This document shows, piece after piece, positions 1-13,900 of a stretch of 64,000 nt of DNA. The DNA comes from Areca catechu (taxonomy: Eukaryota; Streptophyta; Magnoliopsida; Arecales; Arecaceae): the NCBI GenBank assembly GCA_021397845.1, contig CM038040.1, forward strand, positions 45,465,088 through 45,529,087. Direction: 5' to 3'. Under the pieces are notes generated by a model. It did no database searches. It saw only the letters and a list, made by a program, of their open reading frames with translations, and was not told the DNA's origin. The position numbers and the translations under genes are program-made. Numbering within the stretch: the first letter of the stretch is position 1; each line of letters opens with the position of its first letter.

Positions 1-3000
1 GATTACGTAAAAATGATACCTTCATTCGCCTGTCAGAAAGTCAATGAAAAATCAAGCTTTAAAAGAAACAGGCATTACAACATTTAAAAACAGCCCTGCA
101 AAGTAGGGAAGAAATTTTTTCACTAATCTCTCTACCAGTCACCATGACTAACAAATATGATCCATTAGAGTATCTCATCATTTTCAATTTGGCCTTCTGC
201 TAATTCGTTTCCAACTAAACTTGCATCCAAAGCACTTGCTCCACTTTTGCTGATTTTAGACCATAATCTAGCCAAACTTCTCTTACTAACCATGATACCA
301 GTCGATACCCTCATAAAAATCAACAATTAATGCATTATGGAACATGCCAGACCAACCTTTGATATAGGGCAACTGATCAAAATTAATCTCAAGAAAAGCT
401 ACATTGTACATCTTAAAATCACATCCAGTGGTACTCAATAAAAGTTTTCTTCCAGTTGGCAATACCATGTGTAATGCATTGTCTTCTCTACAGATCAACA
501 GCTTCCCAAGGGGTAGAAACCAAATTGTTACCTATATGGGCATTAAAGCAAATTGGTTCATGGAGATTGTAACTGTTTATGTTCTACTACCTCACTAAGC
601 AGCTCATATATGTTCGACTACCTCATTGAGCAGCTTATATGTTTTGCTTTTATTATAATTGGTGCAGTTCTGCGCATCATCTTTATTCTAGTACACTGGA
701 AAAGAAAGTCAACTAAAAATAACCCAAATTATTAGCATAAAGTGATTATAATAGATGCCCTTAATCAACTAAACTGGCCACCATAACCCTTTTTTATCTT
801 GAAAAAATATCTACAATGATTTCAGAAACAAGCATTGATGTGTTATATTTTCAAGGCCTCCAAAAAGCACAAGGAAAAAAATTGCTGCTACTCATCTCAC
901 ATTTCCATCCCACAAGAATAAAAGGACAGAACAGCTGTAAGGCATAGAATGTGAACAGTTTGAAGTATATGCTATTGACAAGAAGTCCTCAAAAAGGCAG
1001 TAGCATCCTTTTGCCAAGACTTGTCCACCATGGTTTAGGATCTAAGCAAAAGCATGCAAGCAGCCAGCCAGTTGAGCAACCAATCGTGGTTGTTCACCTC
1101 ACCTCCATTTTTGACTGATCATGACCATCAAGTAGGTTCTAGACCTTAACTCTCCAATAAGCAAGCAGTTGTATAACCATATTTCACAGATTGTATGAAG
1201 ATATGAATAAATACTATAATAGCCAACCTTTACCCAGCAGTTGGACATAGATTGACAGGTTACCCTTCCAATACATAAAAAAAGCATTGCAAGAATCTCC
1301 AAAACAACGAAAAGATGAACATATCCACAGGCTAGAAAATTTTCTTGCAAATTTTACCAAATAGCCATTAACTACAGGCCTAAAAAAATATTCTCCATGA
1401 TCTTGTGCACACTCCAATTGAGTTTTGACAATCCAGTGGATACAAGAGTTACAAGGTCATGAGATAATGTCACAAAAATAAATTGATGAAAACCGAAAAT
1501 CAGGCCACTAGTAATAACAGGAGGTTTACAGAAAACTTTGTGCTGAACCCAGGTTACATGGGCTAGGCCAAGACTTATGAAAGTATTGTCAAGTTAGACA
1601 GTTCCAGCATCAAATTTTATGCTCTCAAGTGATTTGGACGAATAAAGCACTAACATAGACCGGACAGTTTAATTTCCAGCCATCAATTCTATCATCAATT
1701 CATTGACATGTTATTCTCATTAATGATTGTGTTTTGGTTAGATTTAAATAAGGTTTTCAGAACCAGACCGAACCGACGGGTTCAGGACATTTTGAACCAA
1801 ACCAATGATAAAATGGAACGATTCTGGCATGAAAAACGGAACACCAAACAAGGAAGAGAAAGAGAGTAAGAGAGAAGGAGAGGGAAGGGAAAGAGCAGAT
1901 GACACTGCCAGAGGGCCACGAAGGCCTCCAAGGCTCCGTGTCACCCCCATCTACTTTTAATCAAAAGAGATAGAGAGAGAAAGATAGAGGGGAAGCAAGG
2001 ATACCGAAGTGTGGAGACGGCACCAAAGACAGTGTCGGAGAGCCACTAGGGGTCGTCGTGGCCGCCAAGCGGCAGAAAAGCTCCTGCAACCTCCGCGAGT
2101 TCGGAACAAGCACAAGAAACCCTTATCAATTTTATAAAAAAAAAGATGAGCAGCAAAGCCAACAATGATTTTGCCAGTTTCATTGTTCATCATCGTTTTT
2201 AAAAAAAATGATTTTGAACAGTGGCTTCTCGCCCCTGTTGGGCTATTGCGGCTCTATGGAAGCTCTTTCCATTGCCCGATGGCCATGGCAACCCTAGCGA
2301 CTCTCCGGCACTTTCCCCACCATCCAGTACCTTCACTCTCCCTCTCTCTATCTCTTTTGATTGAAAGCCCTACCAGGCAACACAGAGTCATGAAGGCCTC
2401 CACGACCCTCCGTCGGCCTCAACGGGCCATCGCCGACCCTCCAACGACGACATCCCCCCTTCCCCCCTCCTCTTTCTCTTTCCCTCTCTTTCTTTTTCTC
2501 CTCCCCAATTCGTCCATTCATTTTTATGTTGGTTCATGCCGGTCTAGTCCATACCGACTCATACAGCCAACCAGCCAAAACAATCTCCGATGGTGGTTCC
2601 AAAAACCTTGGATTTAAGTGTTTTAATATCCATATGTAATTACAGCCACAATTTTCATAACATATCCAGCTGAAATTTCTAGCAAGTTTTACATTCACTT
2701 GGTTCAAACAGATTCCATTCTACCTCTTTCTTATTTTGTCATTCTATGCTGCTGAAGCCCTATCATCTTGACTTCTGCAAATCCATATGTTGGGACTAAT
2801 CAGTATTCCATGTTAAACTATAGCAGAGCCAGTGCCCACAGACTACATGGCCAGTTCACAACATACAATTTCAAACATTTAAGCAGGTGCCCTAAAATTT
2901 AAATGTCGACTAAACTGAAAAGACAACTGGATTAAAAGGTTTATGTAACTTAGTTACAACAAACTATAAATTATAACCTGAAGAATATTTAAAATTAGTT

Positions 3001-3119
3001 TCATTTCATAAAATTGGCTATTAATCAAGAAAAGTAATTGTCAGTCTTGCAGTAATTACAATTCAACATTGAAAAGTAAAGGCTAATTAATGCTTTTCTC
3101 AATAAATCAAGTAACATAC
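1..3119 (-). other. Intron of the RRC1/SR140-like gene, running off the left edge
   Basis: The exon ending at 3120 is followed on the minus strand by a good GT donor (gtatgtta). No later exon of this gene (linker, SURP or CID domains) could be found before the window edge, so this stretch is read as one intron of more than 3.1 kb. It carries one dispersed repeat copy (1746-2617). A minus-strand ORF of 70 codons at 286-498 contains an aromatic-rich stretch (residues about 27-69) and ends next to a possible GT donor. I do not recognise it, and it does not match the expected next RRC1 segment. Confidence 0.6.
1746..2617 (+). mobile_element. Dispersed non-autonomous repeat, copy 1 (imperfect terminal inverted repeats)
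   Basis: About 870 bp. The left end reads aaataaggttttcagaacc. The right end, read in reverse complement, is aaatccaaggtttttggaacc, so the ends form an imperfect inverted repeat of about 20 bp. The core is purine-rich (gagagaaagagag), then pyrimidine-rich. A segment near 1828-1850 (ggcatgaaaaacggaacacc) is also present, slightly changed, in the reverse-oriented copy at 55.6-56.6 kb. ORFs inside it are low-complexity Ser/Leu/Pro frames and are not genes. No clear target duplication. Confidence 0.55.
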
Positions 3120-6100
3120 CAACTCGGAGTTTTGATTCGTCACTGATGTAATTGCTGCACCATCAGGACCAGATAAAATCACAGTACGACCCTGCCATTT
3201 ACCATAATGAAAAATATACAGTGTCATCAAAAATAATAATTAAGCCACTTGAGTGAAGTGAAAATAAAAACGAGAAAAAAATATTTCAAAGAATAAAAAT
3301 CTTGTAAAAACTAAAAAGTACATGTAATCTAACAAATAAAAATTACAAAAATAGAAACTCTTATTTTAATTAAAAAAGAGAAGGCACATATCATGAGCAC
3401 AGAAGAAAGTCAACAGACCTCAATGTTTCTGATGGCCATGTGACCAGGTGGGGGAGCAGGCAATGCCTGTGCTGGAAGAGCCACAGATTTACCCCACCCA
3501 AGCTTCAACTCATATTCATAAACAACTACACCTGGAATAAACAAATATCAGTACACAATTCGACCTAGAAAATGGAAACTCATATTCAACCTGGGGCCTA
3601 GATGATTTCAGCAAAATGCAGTACAACCAATGAAGGATGTCATTTAAAATCAACTAGTAACAAAAGCTACTCCTCGCAGATATGTAAACATTGAGAAAGA
3701 CACTAAGAAACGTTGATAAAGAATTTGTCACTTAGCATGCATACTAAAGGGCCAAAAAATGGTTTGTGCATTTAAAGCATCCATTTTCTGGCAAATACCA
3801 ATGCCAGGTAATGCAAATGTGATTTGGACAAACAAGAGATCACTGCAGCCACATATCATTAGCTTAATCTAGCACTGAGACATATCATGACGTTTACGTA
3901 TAACAGTAAGATAAAAGGGAATTTGCAAGACTAAGAATCTATGATGGAAAACAAATTTAAGTACAAAATGCTAGTTTGTTAACATACAATAATGAGAGGT
4001 ATATATTACCAAATAACCAGCTAAAGCATTGGTGAAGAGAAATAAAAGGGACACAATAATAGTTGGGCACACTAATAATGAAGTACACATTCAACAGACA
4101 TGATATAATAGGTTAACATAAATGTTTCCCTTCCTATTTACTATACTTTTCTCTGCCTGAGTTCCTGTTATTCTCAAGAAATGGAAAGGGAGCTTGCAGA
4201 CAGCTCAGATGGTGAAGGATTAAAATGGATTCCTTTTCTGAAGGGGTCAAAGTGAGGCAAAATAATTTGGTACACGATAAATCATGGCAACAAGGAACTG
4301 ATTAGTTCTAAACAAAATTCTCATCTGTTGAATACTCGACATTAGGTTCGCAGAACCGATACTAGAGATCATACCAGCCATGATTGATTTGGTATGGCAC
4401 AATCCATACCATTATGGGGCATAGCAAAAACAAGGAGAGGGAGAAGAAGAAGGGGAGAGGGAGAAAGAGAGTGCGAAGGAGGAGGAAGGGGGAGAGGGGA
4501 GGGGGCCAGAATCCAATGAGGGTCACCGTGAATGTGGGGGGGAGAGAGATGTAGAGAGAGGGGGAAGAGAGAAACCCTAACATCGAACCCTGAGAGAAGG
4601 GGAGGGAGGAGATGGGAGGACTTACATAGGAGTGACTGTGGCAATCCACAAGGTGAGACAAGCATGAAACCCTCCAACAAGCGAACAAGCAAACCCTTGG
4701 GAGGGTTTTTGAAGCTGAACAGCGGGAGGGAAGGGTTTTTATAACTAGGGTTGAACTTAGCCGAGAAGCAGAATGATCCCGAGCTACTCTTGGAATCGTT
4801 TTGTACAAGCCCAATCACCTGGTCTAGGTCAGTTCAACAACCCATGCTTGACAAGCAAATATGTTATGCAAGCAAAAATTCAAGTAAAGAGTGACCAGAG
4901 GTTTAGGTGTAGTAGTAAATTTGAGGGTGAAATTGGATATGATACTACAAAGAGAGGTGGTAAGAGACTTAAAAAAGGTGTCCTAGTGCATGAGGCTCCC
5001 ACCACTGGAGGGTTTAAGGAGGGTCAGATGTACATAGCCTTACCCTCATGTGTGGAGATGCCGTTTATTTGTTTCAAACTGTGACACCAGGGTTACACTG
5101 CAACAACTTTATGGTAGCACTACGGCCCATCCTCAGACCAGAGAAGTGGTAAGACTTCCAAATTAGATATGTTATTAATTCTGAAAAAGCATATAAGGCC
5201 ACTAAAGGCCTGGAATTACTACATATGCAGCATTTGATAATTAGTAGAATCAGAAGATACGATGAAAATATATCTAACTAAACAGGAATCCAAAAGGATT
5301 AGACATTAGGGGAGAAAATCAAAAAGAGAAGTCAAGAATTGTAGGAGAATGCACACAGCATCTAGAAATTCAAGTAGTGCAAGAGAGATGTCTCGCATTG
5401 TTAAGGAAGGGCTTGGAAAGTTAATAGGTAAACTACCAGAGATGTAAATACAGTTACATAAGAAATAATTATTTAGTATTGTTACCAAGCTCTTTTCATA
5501 TAATCTTGTTCAAGGAAGATGCTAATAGAATGAAAAGAAAACTAATTAAGTATGAAAAATGAGCAGAATTCTAACATTGAAAGATCAATTTTAAAAAAAA
5601 AAAAATCAAAAACAAACTTCAATGAAACATTAAGAAATCAAGAAGTTTAGTTTTCTACATAAAAACCAAAACATTCAGTGGGACTTTTTATCCAGACGTT
5701 TTCTGACAAGTGACCATGGTCAATGAATCATACCCCCTTTTTCATTGGCCTTATCCACCAACTCAGTTTCCTTATTTAAAGATTATTACTTAAAAACATC
5801 GAGCTTGAATATAAAGACATTTTATATTACCCTGCAGTGGTGATGTAATCCATACAAATTGTGGATAAGTAGCGATATTTATGTTTGACATTTTCACTTT
5901 GATAATTCAGGACATGAAAGAAGTATATGTTTGAAAAATTATAACTGAAAAGAAGCTCGTGATTCAAAGTGAATCATAAAACTGGACAAATATTAGTCCA
6001 TGATATTCAAAAATTTGTACCACATCTACTTTTACAAATTATTTTGTTACATTAATCAGAAATTACAGTTTGTCTTGTGTTCAGTAGGCCGATTGGCTTC

Positions 6101-9100
6101 TCACCCAGAAGTAGCTTTTGCTTAACAGTTGCAGCAGTGCATTTGGAACATGTCTATTCAAGCACCATAATATTCATAATTAATCCTTTGGAAACTACCA
6201 TATCATCTGCTTAAACACTTGACCACACCCCATTAGAACACAATTAAGTTTCAACACCCTCTTCTCTTGCCATGAGAACACAATTAAGTTTCATCATCCT
6301 GTGTTATTTTTGTTGGAACTTTGATATAACATTGCTTTTATGTTCAAAATTATATACATCAACAATCAACTTACACTTGCCTATCAATTATGCAATCACT
6401 TAATTAAATCACTTAATTAACTGATCGCTGTAATCTTTTTTTTAACAAAAAGCATCACTCAAATAGATAACTACTAGCTCTTTAATGGGTCATGAGAATC
6501 ATATAACGAGTTAAGTTGTACACTATATTTTGTGCATAAATTAAGCATAAAATCATGTCCGACCATAATAGAGGTCATTTATTAATGATGTGAATCAATA
6601 AAAGATCATCAAGAAATGTTGTTGGGATTTGAAGTATAGACCCAGTGTCAAATAAAGATTATTGCATATAAAGATCAGCACAATTCAACAGCAGAAAAAT
6701 GAATATGAAATAAATGTAGTAAAGGGTGAGAGTTTGACAGATGTAGTTTAAAAGGAGTGGGTTTGATCATGGAAATTCTTTAAGGGCACAAACAACTTTA
6801 AAAAACTAAGTAATATCATGCCCAAGTGTTCACATGGCAACATTTAACAACAATGTTTATGAGTATGTGAATTGGGTTGGTACTAACTTCATGGTTAGTA
6901 TACAAAATCCATTCACTTTTCCTCACCATGTGAGGTTTTTCTTCGTTCTATTTGTTAATTACAAATATTAAATCTCATATTACTATTTAGCAAAATAAAA
7001 CTTCTGACATCTCATATGCAAGAGAACAAGAAGTTTTCTCAAGATTCTTATAAACTTTCTGCAAAGCAGAAAGTACAACATGGATATTTGACTATTCCAA
7101 AAAATGATCATAAAATGCTATGCATGTCAAATGTACAAATAACTAAATTATCTTAAGCAAAAACTTTTCATTAGTTGCTAATTCACAATGATTTGTAATG
7201 CCATTGTATCCTACATCACAACCAATCCCTATGCGCAACGAAAGCCCTTTGAAATGAGTTAGAAAGAAACTCTCTCATTATTGAAGTCATAACCCCATTA
7301 AATGCCAATTAGTAGCAGTATATACGACTTAGTACAGCATTAATGTCAATAGGTCGAAAGGTCGGCAAACCTTGCATTTCATCCTTGGCAGCTTGTGCAT
7401 CAGTTCTGCTCATGAAAGCAACAAAGCCACAATTTCTTTGCCTCCGCCGTTCCTCTTCGGTTCGAGGCCACATTATCTTCACACTAGCAATGGGTCCAAA
7501 CCTCCCAAATGTTCTCAAAGAAAATTTTCATCCACCTAACATGATTCATAATGGTGTGATGGTTGGTCACTCCCTTAAACTGATTAAAAAAATAAGAGCA
7601 TAATCAGACCTTTGGTGATAGGTTCCCAACATACAGTTTGTGGTTTGAAGATCCCCATCATCAAATGAACTGGAAACTTTCCATGGATCAGAATCATCTG
7701 GTAGCTCATCAAAACGGCTAGTGGCTGCAGAAAGAAATTTTCCAATGCAAGCAGATCAGACTTCGTAAAATCCAGAAAAAAAGCTTTTGTAATCTTTTAA
7801 TAAAAAAACTGCTAACAGTTTTGGACATATAACTGCAACATCAATTTTACAGGACAAAAAATGCCTCAAAGAAGAGTATCAGTACTTAAGATTTTATAAC
7901 AGTAAGGTTGCCACCCCAATGGATCGAACCTGTTGAGTGAAAGTGGAGGAACGAAAGTATCAAATTTTCTTTAAATAAGGAAATATATTTACAGATTTGA
8001 AGTGACTCTTATTGAAGTCTTGATGACATCCGATAATAAGCATGTTGCGAATCTTATCATAAGATTTGAATGCCTAGTTCAAGATTATGCTTCAGCAATG
8101 TGCAAAACACATCAGTGTCTGTTGCTTCAATATAGTTATAGTCATAGAATGATTATAGTCATAGAAAACAGTTTCATTGTGTATCATTTTTGTTACACGG
8201 AACATTGGAGAGGGTGCCCTTGCGGGTGGGGCTGAACTGAGAGAGGGAATGGGCTTCAAAAAGGGCCATCCCAGCATATACTTTTATGCTCAAGCATGAT
8301 TTGGGGAATCAACTTCATTTCAATCACTTGTTTTCCTTCTCGTCAAAGGAAGTACCACTTTCACCACTGTTAGATTGTCATAATTATTGGTGCTACTTGG
8401 ATACTCCATTTTTAAGGTTTCCAGATGCATCACTTTTGAACACATGTAGATGAAGCAGGAAAGGACACATCTCTAGACACTACTTTAAAGTGTCTTGCTG
8501 CAATCAGCAGAATGATCTGACTCTCAGCACTTCTTTTGGGAGAATGACATGCAAGGGACTCTTCGTTTCAAGTCTTGAACAATTTCACTGAAGTTTCATC
8601 TCCTTAAAATCAAGGTTTGCCAAACCAATACTGAAGGATGTACCAGCCAACAACTGGTTGTGCACGGTACAGGTCCATAGTGTGCCAGTTCAAGGCATAG
8701 CAAAACAGAGAGCCAGAGAGGAAGGGGGAGAGGGAGAAAAGGAGAGAGGAAGAGAGAGAAAGGGAGAGGGAAAGAGAGGGAGAGGGATGGCTGAGGAAAC
8801 CGTAACCCATGCATGCACGCCAAGAGAGATGGCAGGAAGGGAGAGAAAGAAAGAGAGAGGAAAAGGGAAGGCTGAGGAAAAACCTAACCCGAATTCAAGA
8901 GAGAAGGAAGGAGGGACTTACCACTTTTGGACCAGCACGAGTAATTGCTCAGAAGGGGGTGCCAATGCAGTGTTGTGAGGCCAGTATTTGCAAGCAGGGG
9001 AGGGGGCCTATCTCCAACATCCTGAGTTGGGGGGAGGGTGGCTGGGGTCCAATGACGAGCGAGGGGACCATTTATTAGTGATTCAAGTGAGGGCAGACTT

Positions 9101-10853
9101 TAAAAAGCCTAAATAACAAAAACAGGTGGTCTAGGTTAAACGGAATCACGACCAACCATCCAACACAACCTAGATTCTCACCCTTGTGCAATCTTTGCCC
9201 TCTCCTTCCCATCTCTCCTCTTCACTGCCACCCCACAACTTTATTATCTTCCTCTTTCATCTCTTCTCCCTCATCTTCATGTTGATCCAGCCAACAATCT
9301 TCCATTTTGGCTCACCCCAGCTACCCATACTCCACAGTTCCACCAACATCAAGCACTACAACAGCCCTACCACAATCATTCAAGCATGCTTCCACCACAC
9401 TGCTGGTCATTTTCCCCCTCTTTTCTTCCTCTCCTCTCCTCTCCCTTCATCCAGGCCAGTCCCACAACAATCCCACTTTAACACCATCATTTAAACCCTT
9501 CACCTCTACCCACCATTGCCAAGTGCCAACCGCCATTCAAACCTTGGTGCTGCACCAGCAGCCATTAATGAGCCGCAACAATGCATCATCAACCATCCTT
9601 GCTACTCTTTTTCACCCTCTCCACCCCTCTCCACATCTCTTAATTTATTCAGGTAGGTGTGTAGGATCTGGTCATTGTCACTAACCAGCTAGCTGGTTCA
9701 TGTTAGTCCTTGTACAACCCACTGGTGGGTTGGGCAGGTCAGAGTGATTACTTATTTAGCTTATTAGTGGATGTCAACATGACTTAAACCTGACCATACC
9801 CAATGCATTGTCACCTGTAGGTAACTTTGTAGACACAACATCTTACCGCAGTTGTATCAATAAACAAAATGTTACATCTTAAAGCTAGCATAAATGATAA
9901 AGGCCCAAAGCATGCAAGGTAACATAGAAATGAAAGGTGATAAGAACTGTATAGTTCATGGTTCTATAAGTATATATCTATATCATAAGTTATATTAGTC
10001 ATATCTAATATTGTTTATAGAACTAGATATGCAAATAGAATTATAAAACTCTATTTTATAGTAATTTTTCTAACAAAAATATATGGCTGATTATCCCATT
10101 AATAGTTATATTCTGGAGATAGGTCCCATTCCCACTCAGAAATATAATGAAATTGACTTTCCCATTCTTCCTGCAACCCTGCTACAAAGAAAGTGTTACT
10201 TCTTAAAATATCCATATGTAGGTGGGAACAGAAAAAGGTGTCAGATTTTTCCTGATGGGACCAAAAGTAACAGTATGGTCTACAATGCCGCATCTGAAGG
10301 TACAATAAGAAGAAGAGTACATAAGAAAAAAGAGATATGAAATAGCCATAGTTGTGCAGCGGATGGTCATCAAGTTCACATGAGTTTAATTCAGAGTTTT
10401 ATTCGGGTCCTTACTCTTTACTTTTCTTTAAAGTATATGATTTTTTTTGTCATTTTCGAACCCTCAATATTTCCATCTGCTAGTTCTAATATATTAGTTT
10501 CTACTTTATCATACTATAAATTCTTACTGACCTGCTACATTTCAAAAATATTAAGATACACGACTACTTACAGCTTTATTATCATTGTGACGACCTTCTC
10601 GCCACGGTTCACGTTCTTGATTATGCTTCTCTCTTAATTCTTGTTCAAACTTCAGCTCCTCCAAAATTTGTCGATGGATCGTTGTTTCCTTTCTCTTTCT
10701 CCCTGGCTTCTCCTCCTCCTCTGCATGTAACATTAAATTGCTTCAAAGATAATAGATGCCACGCCCCAAAGAATTTTGGAATTCCAAATAAAAAAGAAAA
10801 TTATAAGCACATTTTTGTTAAACAATATATATACATGCACGCACACGCGCGCG

Positions 10854-10904
<51 letters not shown>

Positions 10905-13900
10905 CACATGTGTGCATGGACTACGATCTGGTCAATCAGATTCAATCAAATGAAATCAAAAGACAGGTCGAACATGAATGGTCCAAGACATTGCAATATG
11001 ATCTGCCTCGTGTAAACTTCTTATTGACCAAAAATAATGTGACTTAGAGACCTCTGGCCACTGCATCAAGGGCTAAAAAACAGACATTGCATTGTCATTT
11101 ATTTAATTGTCTATTTTTGACCAGGTAATGCATAGACCAAGCATCTCCAACTCACATGATTTTTAGTGTACAAGCGCTAGAGATAGTGATCACATTCGAA
11201 GGTTCAAATCTAGCGCCAGGTCCCCTTATCTTATGTCACTGACTGGATCTGACTGGAAATCCAGCAACCAGCTGTGCATGTGTGCATGTGCATATGTGTG
11301 TGTCATTCAGCTGGATATGAATCACTCAGCTAATGAAAGAACTAAGGTAGTGTTTGGATGCTGGAATAGGGCATGGAATAGGGCCTTATTCCATGTTATT
11401 CCCCCAAACGGCCCTAAAAAAGAGAGTGGGCCCCGCTGGAATTGGTATTCCAGTCAACTCTCCTATTTCTATTTCTTATTCCTGCCCCCCATGGAATAGG
11501 CGTATTTCAGCTTTCCTTATTCCAAGGATATTATTGAAATTTCTAAAACTAATTAGTATGAAATTTTTTAATTATTTTAATATATCATAATATAAATAAT
11601 TAATAATATACTTTTAATAGATCATAATAATAAATTAAATATATAAATAATATATTTAATTATTTTAATATATCATACTAATAAATTAATTAGTACAACA
11701 TATTTTAATATATCATAATAATAAATTAAATAATTAATAATTTAATATTATTAATTTATAATAAATTAACTACTATAACATAATTAAATAGATCATAATA
11801 ATAAAAAATTAGTAAAAATATTTAATTATTTATTTTAATAAATCATACCAATGAATTAATTAGCATAACAAAATTTAATATATCATAATTAAATTAATTA
11901 GTATAAAATAATTTAGTTAGTAATATAAAATTAAAAAATTTGATAACTCATTTTACCTTAGTCAGGGATTATTAGGATTTCAAAAAATTTCTCATCTATT
12001 CCTAATAGAATACAGGCTTATTCCCATATCATCCAAACACCATTTGGAATAACACTTCATTAGTTGCACTGGAATAAAGTGAATACCAGATTTTAAACCA
12101 AACAGAAATCTAGAATGACGGAAAGAATAAACTATTCCTGGGAATTCGTATTCTGTTCCTAGAATATCTTTTTGCCATCCAAACACTATCTAAAGGAATA
12201 GTTTGAAAGCTATGGTTAATATATTAATATATGATAATGTGAAATTGGATAAGAAATACATGTCTAGAAGAGTTAACAAGCTTATTAATTGTTATCACCA
12301 ACTATCCAGCATATCAAGCACTTTATTGTCCCGTTTATTATATTTCGAGGTTTATAATTTCTTTTGTTATTGTTAAACAAATATAAAACTATAAATAGTT
12401 CATATGCTGTATCAACCACTGGAACAAATTATAAGTTTTACTGATGCCGCTATTAATTTAGGTTGAATCTTTATACAAGCCACAAACCAGAACGGCTGTG
12501 TTAAGATAATAAGAGTCTGATCCCTACACTTTCACAATTACATGATTAAGTGAAAAGTCCTGAAAGTAAGAGAGAATTTTTGAAATAACTAACACACATG
12601 ATTTCTTGAAAACTATATTTACAGGGAATGTGTGAAGCAATAACTTGTGCTAGACTTTTCACAAACTTGACACAAAAGAAACCTTCAAACTTAAATAAGA
12701 TTGCAAAGAAACTTAATCTCAGAAAAAAATGTCAATTTACTGGTCCATTTGAACAGAATTTTTAGAATAAAAAAAAAGCCCAAAAAGGATATCAAAATAA
12801 ACAGACAAATATATGGCATTTGGTGAAGGACCAATTAACATATTGTATCTACTTGCAGAAGCTAAATACTAATGTAGTTTCCTGTGTTATGTCCATGAGA
12901 AAAGGGACCAAAAAAGGCAGGAAAATGTTTACGAAATTTCAAATAGTGAAGCAGTTTCTGCCAATTCAGACAGCTAAAAGAGCAGCCAAACCTGCCCATG
13001 AGTCCTTCCACTAATTTCCAGAAATGGTTAAATCCTCAAAGCATGCAACAAGCAAAATACCCATGCCCATCACACTGCACCACAGGCATTTCAATCCTGA
13101 TGATCCTTGCTAGAGGTCCTCATGGTGCTGTGCAAATTGCAAACCACAACTGACAAAGTAACAAAGAGTAAAGGGGATGATCATCAAAATCAGATAACAG
13201 CAGGATCTGATATGGCCTGTCCTTTCCCTTTACTATGCAAATATAAACATAAATTTAATCTACAGTAAAGATGCTGATATAATTATCTAAACCTTGAACA
13301 TATACCAACCAACCATAGCTGACCAATTGTGCTCCAAAATGCACAAAAATAAATATATCTTAAAGCGTACTCCAGACCACTCTTCAACTGAAATTAAGAT
13401 GACAAAGATGATTTTGATGAAATGAAACAAAAAAACAAAAAATATTCATTGAAACACGCTTCATATTTAAAAGGTTATATTGCAAAACAAGAGGAGGGGA
13501 TAATGTAGCACTGTATGTATCAAAGAACAAAAAGCAGTGTTTCTTTGATTGATACTGCAAACAGAAACAAGGATGATAACACCTCATGCTAACCTTTTTC
13601 TCAGCATCTCTTCCTTGAGATGCCGGTGGCAAGAAGATGGGACATACCTGGAAAAAAAGTTAAGAAAAACTTCAAGAGAATGAATGAAAATCATATATAT
13701 ATGCATGAGTATTCAAATGTATGTGAGCATCTGTGCATGTGAAAGAGGGAGAGGGGGAAATGGGAAGGACAATGTCACGACCAGAGTGAAACTTTGATCA
13801 ATTAAAGGCAGAAACTTCAGGAAAAAAATGCAATTGACAAGTACATGAACTAGAAAGAAAAATATTTTAAAAAATGAGATAATTTAAGGGTGGCAAAATG

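Noticed and set aside
286..498. 70-codon minus-strand ORF, considered as a further RRC1 exon or an unrelated gene
   Set aside because: It does not resemble the expected next RRC1 segment or any family I can name with confidence, and adjoining frames are closed.
4362..4818. Two overlapping minus-strand ORFs of about 150 codons rich in Ser, Leu and Pro
   Set aside because: They come from the GA/CT-rich core of a dispersed repeat; the same kind of frames appear in the other copies.
11190..11215. tRNA-like B box (ggttcaaatc), possible SINE; a similar word lies near 17304
   Set aside because: No convincing A box at the right distance, no poly-A tail and no target duplication; no cloverleaf can be drawn.
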